From: Polytrichum commune
Taxonomy: Eukaryota > Streptophyta > Polytrichopsida > Polytrichales > Polytrichaceae
DNA: 64,000 nt
Assembly (NCBI GenBank): GCA_950295325.1
Contig: OX485804.1
Coordinates: 45,620,429 to 45,684,428, forward strand
Reading direction: 5' to 3'
Shown here in pieces: positions 58,730 through 64,000 of the stretch (positions within the stretch are counted from its first letter, which is position 1; each line of letters begins with the position of its first letter). Under the pieces are notes generated by a model. It did no database searches. It worked only from the letters and a program-made list of their open reading frames with translations, and was not told the DNA's origin. The position numbers and the translations under genes were made by a program.

Positions 58730-59880
58730 TACATGTTCTCAATTCATACCGTCCATTAAGATTTTTATTTTTTATTTTGGTTCAATCATTTTTGTGAATA
58801 TACTATCTGCATCACCTTTGACCACTACATGTCCAAGTAGTATTAAGAAGAAATTTAACACAATAGAAATGTAGGCTAAATGTTTTGTGTTGGTGAAACA
58901 CCCGTCAACCCATTGTTTATTTTTTTAAATACTTTAGATACATGCTACCGGAATTAGTATCATAGACCCAAATAGTTTGGCCATGGCTAGAAGTTTTGCT
59001 CTATAAGTGATGTATTGCGTAGTACCATATATAGTTATTGTGTATTGCATATTTATAGCTCTATGGTACTTGGTGTAATTGCTTATACGTAACTAGATGT
59101 ATTGAGTAGCTCTATGGTACTTGGTGCCACTTACTATACAGAACTATGCAATACTCTAATAAATACTTCTCACCAATCGTTAGGTTGTTTGAATATTTTT
59201 AAGAGCATAAATGACTTTGCTTAGTAAATAAAAATTCAATAAAAAAATAGTTATATGTAGTTATGAATGGTAAGTGAAACAAAATGCCACAACTCAACTT
59301 GTTGCATACATGAATTAATTACCCGGGCCCACCCCAACCACCAGAAGAACATGTAACCATATGCCCCCATGTCCATATGCTCATATCCATATGTCCCCCC
59401 CCCCCCCCCCATCACCTGCTGTTATTATCCCAATGGTTAGGGCACATACCTTGGTTGTCACCTCCCCCAAACCGTTTTGACTCATATACTATTGTAGTCC
59501 CCCCACCTTTCCCTTTTGGAATTCGGGTTTTTTTTTTTTGGTTTGTTTGTTTGTTTGTTAGGGTAGGGGTGGGGGGAGTCACGTGTTCTTTTTGGGATGA
59601 TTCTTTGGCATGTGGCACTTTTTCTTCAGTAAGTATTGAATTGTTCTAGCAAGAATGGTGGGGCAACAACCTCCCTACCACCGGCATCACCACGTCTTGC
59701 ATTGTAAGTTATAGATACCAACTTGGACTTGTGTCGTACCGACTTGTAACACCCATGCACATGAACTATGAAGAGTGTGCGATGCAAGGGAAGCATATCT
59801 AATTTGCCTGAAGGGTGGACTCTTCATTGAAAACCTAAATGACATGCATGGGTTATTGCCTCTGCCCTAACGAAGAAGGA
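58730..59880. other. Intergenic, transposon debris
   Basis: A/T-rich with CTCTATGGTACTTGGTG repeated at 59071 and 59111, and a GACTTTGCTTAGTAAATA...GGTAAGTGAAAC segment (59211-59280) resembling the right end of the pogo-like element. Poly-C (59395-59410) and poly-T runs. GGTGGACTCTTCATTG at 59814 is a lone end of the GTGGACTC family. Confidence 0.45.
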
Positions 59881-59883
59881 AGG

Positions 59884-60093
59884 TACATTGATATGTGCAA
59901 TTAGGTTGCCTTTGCAAATAGGTTGCCTCTTTACCCATGCAAATTACTTTGGATCAAAAACTATATCACAAAAACTTATAAGTTTGTTTTATTCATTCAT
60001 ACAACAAACGTAGCAAAAGAATAGCTAATAGTCAAAATAATGTGGAATGTCAATAATTAGTGTGGGACAACCTAATTGCTCATACCAATGTAA
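59884..60093. mobile_element. Small MITE (GTACATTGATATGTACAATT family), copy 2
   Basis: Aligns to 19121-19341 over CCCATGCAAATTAC, CACAAAAACTTA and GTCAATAA blocks. It has a 15-20 bp internal duplication of the AGGTTGCCT motif. Confidence 0.6.
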
Positions 60094-60100
60094 CATACGA

Positions 60101-60312
60101 GAGAGGGAATTATCACATATGAGTGTACCTCTCATTCATCCAACACGAAAGTCTTGAAATGACATGCAACCCATATGTACTATTCATGCTCAATTTGAGA
60201 CTGTAATTATATCTAAAGACCCCGAATTAGTCTAGTCCAAGAAATTTGAGATAAATCAACAACTTTCTTGTGTTGGATGGATGAGAGGTACGCTCGTATG
60301 CGTTAATCCCTC
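60101..60312. mobile_element. MITE with GAGAGGGAATTATCACATAT termini, copy 1
   Basis: Left GAGAGGGAATTATCACATAT, right CTCGTATGCGTTAATCCCTC; inner arms TACCTCTCATTCATCCAACA and TGTTGGATGGATGAGAGGTA are exact complements at most positions. Confidence 0.65.
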
Positions 60313-60428
60313 TTCTTCATGTGCATGAAACCAACGAGTGTCCCCAAGGTCTCATATCCAACCATGCCTGAAACCTTATACCAAAATTCATTGGTAGGAT
60401 ATTGCCAAAGTGGCCACATAACATTGCA

Positions 60429-60671
60429 GAGAGGGACTTACTACATATGATTGTACCTCTCATCCATTCAACATAAAAACCTAAACCCCCCTGTAAATTT
60501 GTTACCAATTCATCTCAAATGGCCACTCCTACACTAATTCAAGGGTTTTGAAACTAATTCTGGTGTCAAAATCAACTAAAAAATTATACTTAGAATTGCA
60601 TATTATTAAATGTCTTGTATGTTGGATTAATGAGAGGTACGTTTGTATACAATAATTCGCTTTCCCTCTCC
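60429..60671. mobile_element. MITE with GAGAGGGAATTATCACATAT termini, copy 2
   Basis: Same arms as 60101-60312 (TACCTCTCATCCATTCAACA, TGTTGGATTAATGAGAGGTA). Single-arm relics of this family lie near 27100 and 30447. Confidence 0.6.
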
Positions 60672-61050
60672 CACAACACCGTCCTTGGCCGGTTGGTAAG
60701 TTAGGTTTAAGTTTGGGTTGCCCGACCCATGTAAGTTTGATATCCACCGTCCATGCTAAGCTTGGGGTACATGCCATGGCACGCTAACCAATTGCCATGC
60801 AAATTGTAGTATATGATATCACCTATCATCAAGCATGTGAAATAATATCAAGTTGACAAGCCTTGACCATGCCGATGCATGGGAGAGGGTCTAAAGGTCA
60901 CAAATGTTAAGGTGGATAATTTACATCTAATAATATGGAGAATGGCCTATAATGGTTTAAAACTTACATAGGTACACATCCAAGCATGAAATGTACTTAC
61001 GTGAAAGGAAGTCATCATGAGTTCCACTTCAAGAAATCATGATATATTTA

Positions 61051-61637
61051 AAGCCGGTTTACATCATGGACCATGAAGTCGGACCATGGAAGATGATGAC
61101 CTTTTTCCATGGTCTCACTTCATGGTCCAACTTCCGTGGTCTGGTTTCTTAAAAAATCAATTTACATAGCCATTGGGCCCCTCACTAGGTTTAAACCGAA
61201 AGTGGACCAAGAGGAATAACCATGCACCAAACATTGAATGTGCTTAATTGTTTAATATATGTTCAAAAGGCGTAGTTTTCAAAGAAAAAAATAAAAGTCT
61301 GACCATTCTCTTGTCTTTTCTTGTCTTCATCTTTTCTTCCCCAAAAAAAATTCATTAAATTTTTATCATAACAACATTTCTCTGTCATGGGCCTTTGCTT
61401 TTAAAAAAAAAAAAACTAGAGCACCTCTTTTGCCTCTCCCACCACAACATCTGTTGGACCATGTCAATGGATAATGTAGGCCTTCAAATATGTCTTTTGG
61501 GGACCTCGAACTCCATGATCACTTTGACATTTTTTCCTTGGTGTACACCGAAGTGGTCCCGGGACGAATTCAACATCCAATCACATGTTTTATAGGGCCT
61601 TGGGACAACTTCATGGTCCATGGTGTAAACAACCCCT
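61051..61637. mobile_element. MITE with GTTTACAYCATGGACC-type termini, copy 2
   Basis: Aligns in reverse orientation to 3863-4438 over its whole length (for example CTTTTGCCTCTCCCACC and GACATATTTTAAGGC-type blocks). Same inverted termini. No coding sequence. Confidence 0.75.
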
Positions 61638-61639
61638 CA

Positions 61640-64000
61640 CACAAACCCCGAATATATCAAGTTCAACTTTCATGTTGTCTATGTGAGTTTGCTAATGTGC
61701 TCGTGCACTTCTTATATTACTTTTAAACCATTATAGTAAATTGGTTATGGCTAATATCATGGGTTACAATAATAACAAGGAATTCACACTAAAAATACAT
61801 TGTGGATAGCGCGTGTGCACATTAACGATACCATTCATTTTTTTTATTTGCACATATTTTCAATGAAAACCTTCATTTCGAATTTCGATGTTTTCTCCCT
61901 CAATTGTTGGACTTAGAAAGTGAGTTTATGTTATTTGGATTCACATTTTGAAATTCTTTCAATTGATATCTTACCCATCTAGTTAAAAGTGGAAGAATAG
62001 GAACATAGTAAGTGGTTGAGGAATCAAGTGTACTAGCATTGCATGCTATATTCATGTGTGACAATGTATAGTATGGGCCACACTACATGGATGCGAGGGG
62101 TATGTCACACAATACATGTGCCCACGTTATTTTACCGTAATCAAATGTATATTTTCCTTTCTCCTTTCTAGTGTAAAGGGGCTTACAACCATAGTCGTGT
62201 TCAAACTATTGTGTGGTCCATCATTCTATAGGTGGATTTTATATGGGTATCAATATACAATACTAGTGGTGTTGAAGAACCTTGCATGACCATTATATGA
62301 ATTGGAACAACGCTCAAATAGTGATGCTTGGTGGGCCATGGGTGGTATAAGAAAGTATTTGTATACACGAGTTTCAATCTATATACCATCTTGATTGACC
62401 ATATGACACTATGATAATATTGCATGGGCATGAAGATTCTAGCACAATATAAAGACTTGAATGTATCAAGACAAATATATCTTCAAATATACATGGCCTA
62501 CCAATAGACCCTAAAAATGGTTAAGACCTCACTATATAGAGGTTCCTTAGTGGTATCAAAATATCGTGAGATGTGTCCAAAATTGATCTTAACCCGTCAC
62601 TTCCCATGCAACTTATTTTCTGTTGATGGATGATTTTTCCCCGACATCAACCCCACTTAACTTGTTCTTATGCAATCAAAATAGTCATAAACATCAAGTC
62701 AACTTGCGTATCTACCCATAGACACACCAACCTTGAAATTTGGAGATGACTAGAATGTGGGGGAAAAAAATGATAAAGTGGGAAGTGGTCATGTTTTGTT
62801 GTGTTGGGAGCTCATACGAGGGTGTTGAATCTAATCACTGATGGCCACTCCAATACAAACTGTCAAAGATGTTTATTACGATTTTGAAATTTATGTAAAA
62901 ACGGCCTTTGGTGTTTGCGTTGACCATTCAATTAGCATTTGGACACTCTTCAATTTTTGAGGAATTTTTGAGACATACATATATGGCTAAAAATATGGGA
63001 CATTTTACATACTTCAAATGCAAGGTGGCTAGCCTATTGTGGTTTGTACATATTGGCACGAGTATTTGCGGAGGTACTCAACTAAAAAGTTGTCTCCGTG
63101 TACTGGATCACACATGCATCCCGCTCATTTTCCAGGTGAAATTGATTGGTCGAATTCTTTTGGGGGATAAAACATGGCTTTTTTGGTGCATACCTTCCTT
63201 CAACTGTTATAACTAAAACTCCAAAGGGTTGTTCATGCTTATTTTTTCCCTCAAAATAGCTCTTCTCCCATGTTTCAAGATCCTAAGGATAAATCCCATT
63301 ATATCCAACATCAATGGAACTGCAACCAAAACAACCCTTTTATAGGCTTAAGAAGTCAAGGGTTAACACAAGGGGTGTGCAAAAATCACTTGAATATATT
63401 GTAGGTGTCCAAATTATTTCTATACTATAATTAGGCATGTCTACCTTATATGTTGACCAACAATGGTCAAGGTTGTTGTTGGTATGGTTTATAAGCGAAT
63501 GCATGGTATCAAAGAATGTCCATGTGGTATTTAAATGATAATACCAATCCAATATTGATATTGATGGGTATGTTTTGATTCCACCCACCCATTGGGGTTA
63601 TGCTGTTTGTACCAGTTTTTGTTCATATTTATATTTCCCCCCTTTGTTATATGGTGCGTGTGTTTCTGCAATATCACAAAAGATCATGATGAAATGCACC
63701 CCCAATTGGATTGGCATTTTCATTGTGTGTCGTTAGGCTTTAATGTCTCATCACCAGTTGTTGTACATTGCCGCAAGGGGGGGGGGGAGGGGTAATTTGA
63801 GGCAATATTGTGCATAGTATAAACAAGGGGAGGTCTTGTTTTTCTTTGGTTTGTATTGTAAACTATCTTTTTGGACCATCGCCTATTCCGAGTAGGCACT
63901 TTCAAAATGCCTTGCCTTTCATCCATGACTTGACGGTTGATTTCTCATCCAAGGTGAAATGTGAAGGTTATTGCTACTCAAAGATGGTTATCACTCTCAA
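61640..64000. other. Window end, no gene seen
   Basis: No supported exon. A GGTAATTTGAGGCAATATTGT segment at 63790-63850 resembles the interior of the GTGGACTC elements. Poly-G at 63777-63787. Confidence 0.5.

Noticed and set aside
62908-63216. 102-codon plus-strand ORF near the window end
   Set aside because: Hydrophobic, no domain, in repeat-rich sequence, no context.

Overview
The window looks like nuclear DNA of a land plant that makes flagellated sperm, most likely a fern or lycophyte, with bryophyte, cycad and Ginkgo as alternatives. Two observations support this. One gene encodes a full-length plant malectin-like receptor kinase (CrRLK1L family). Another encodes a three-DM10-domain EFHC/Rib72-type axonemal protein, a class kept only by lineages with motile cilia and absent from flowering plants. 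Introns of 1-6 kb packed with small DNA transposons, SINEs and LINE relics fit a large seed-free plant genome. The species assignment is inference.

Layout. (1) 1456-18023, minus strand: a six-exon gene of unknown function whose joined product (484 aa) has a C2H2-like zinc module and a following segment resembling the zf-XS/XS arrangement of SGS3/FDM RNA-silencing proteins, ending in a coiled coil. (2) 18030-29100: intergenic. It holds LINE 3' relics, an unidentified coding-like block, a long A/C-rich decayed LINE split by a 935-bp TA-flanked inverted-repeat element, and composite foldback elements. (3) 29106-43526, plus strand: the EFHC-like gene, 11 exons found, with the first coding exon not located. 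(4) 47912-51508, minus strand: the CrRLK1L kinase, two exons, convergent with the EFHC gene, with tandem repeats downstream, in its intron and upstream. (5) 52890-64000: no gene recognised. It holds nested MITEs, a pogo-like transposase relic and several MITE families.

The three genes show no sign of acting together: one is ciliary, one is a cell-surface wall or pollen-tube-type receptor kinase, and one is a putative RNA-silencing or nucleic-acid protein. Exons were joined by hand. Every junction used is phase-consistent, and the three assembled reading frames stay open over 485, 641 and 900 codons.

The most interesting patterns are: three full-length tRNA-derived SINEs with clear 12-13 bp target duplications, all in sense introns and all ending 38-100 nt upstream of a 3' splice site; a probable GC-AG intron in the EFHC gene; replacement of most of the EFHC EF-hand tail by a proline-rich exon; an intron inside the CrRLK1L ectodomain; and transposon-in-transposon nesting that gives relative ages.
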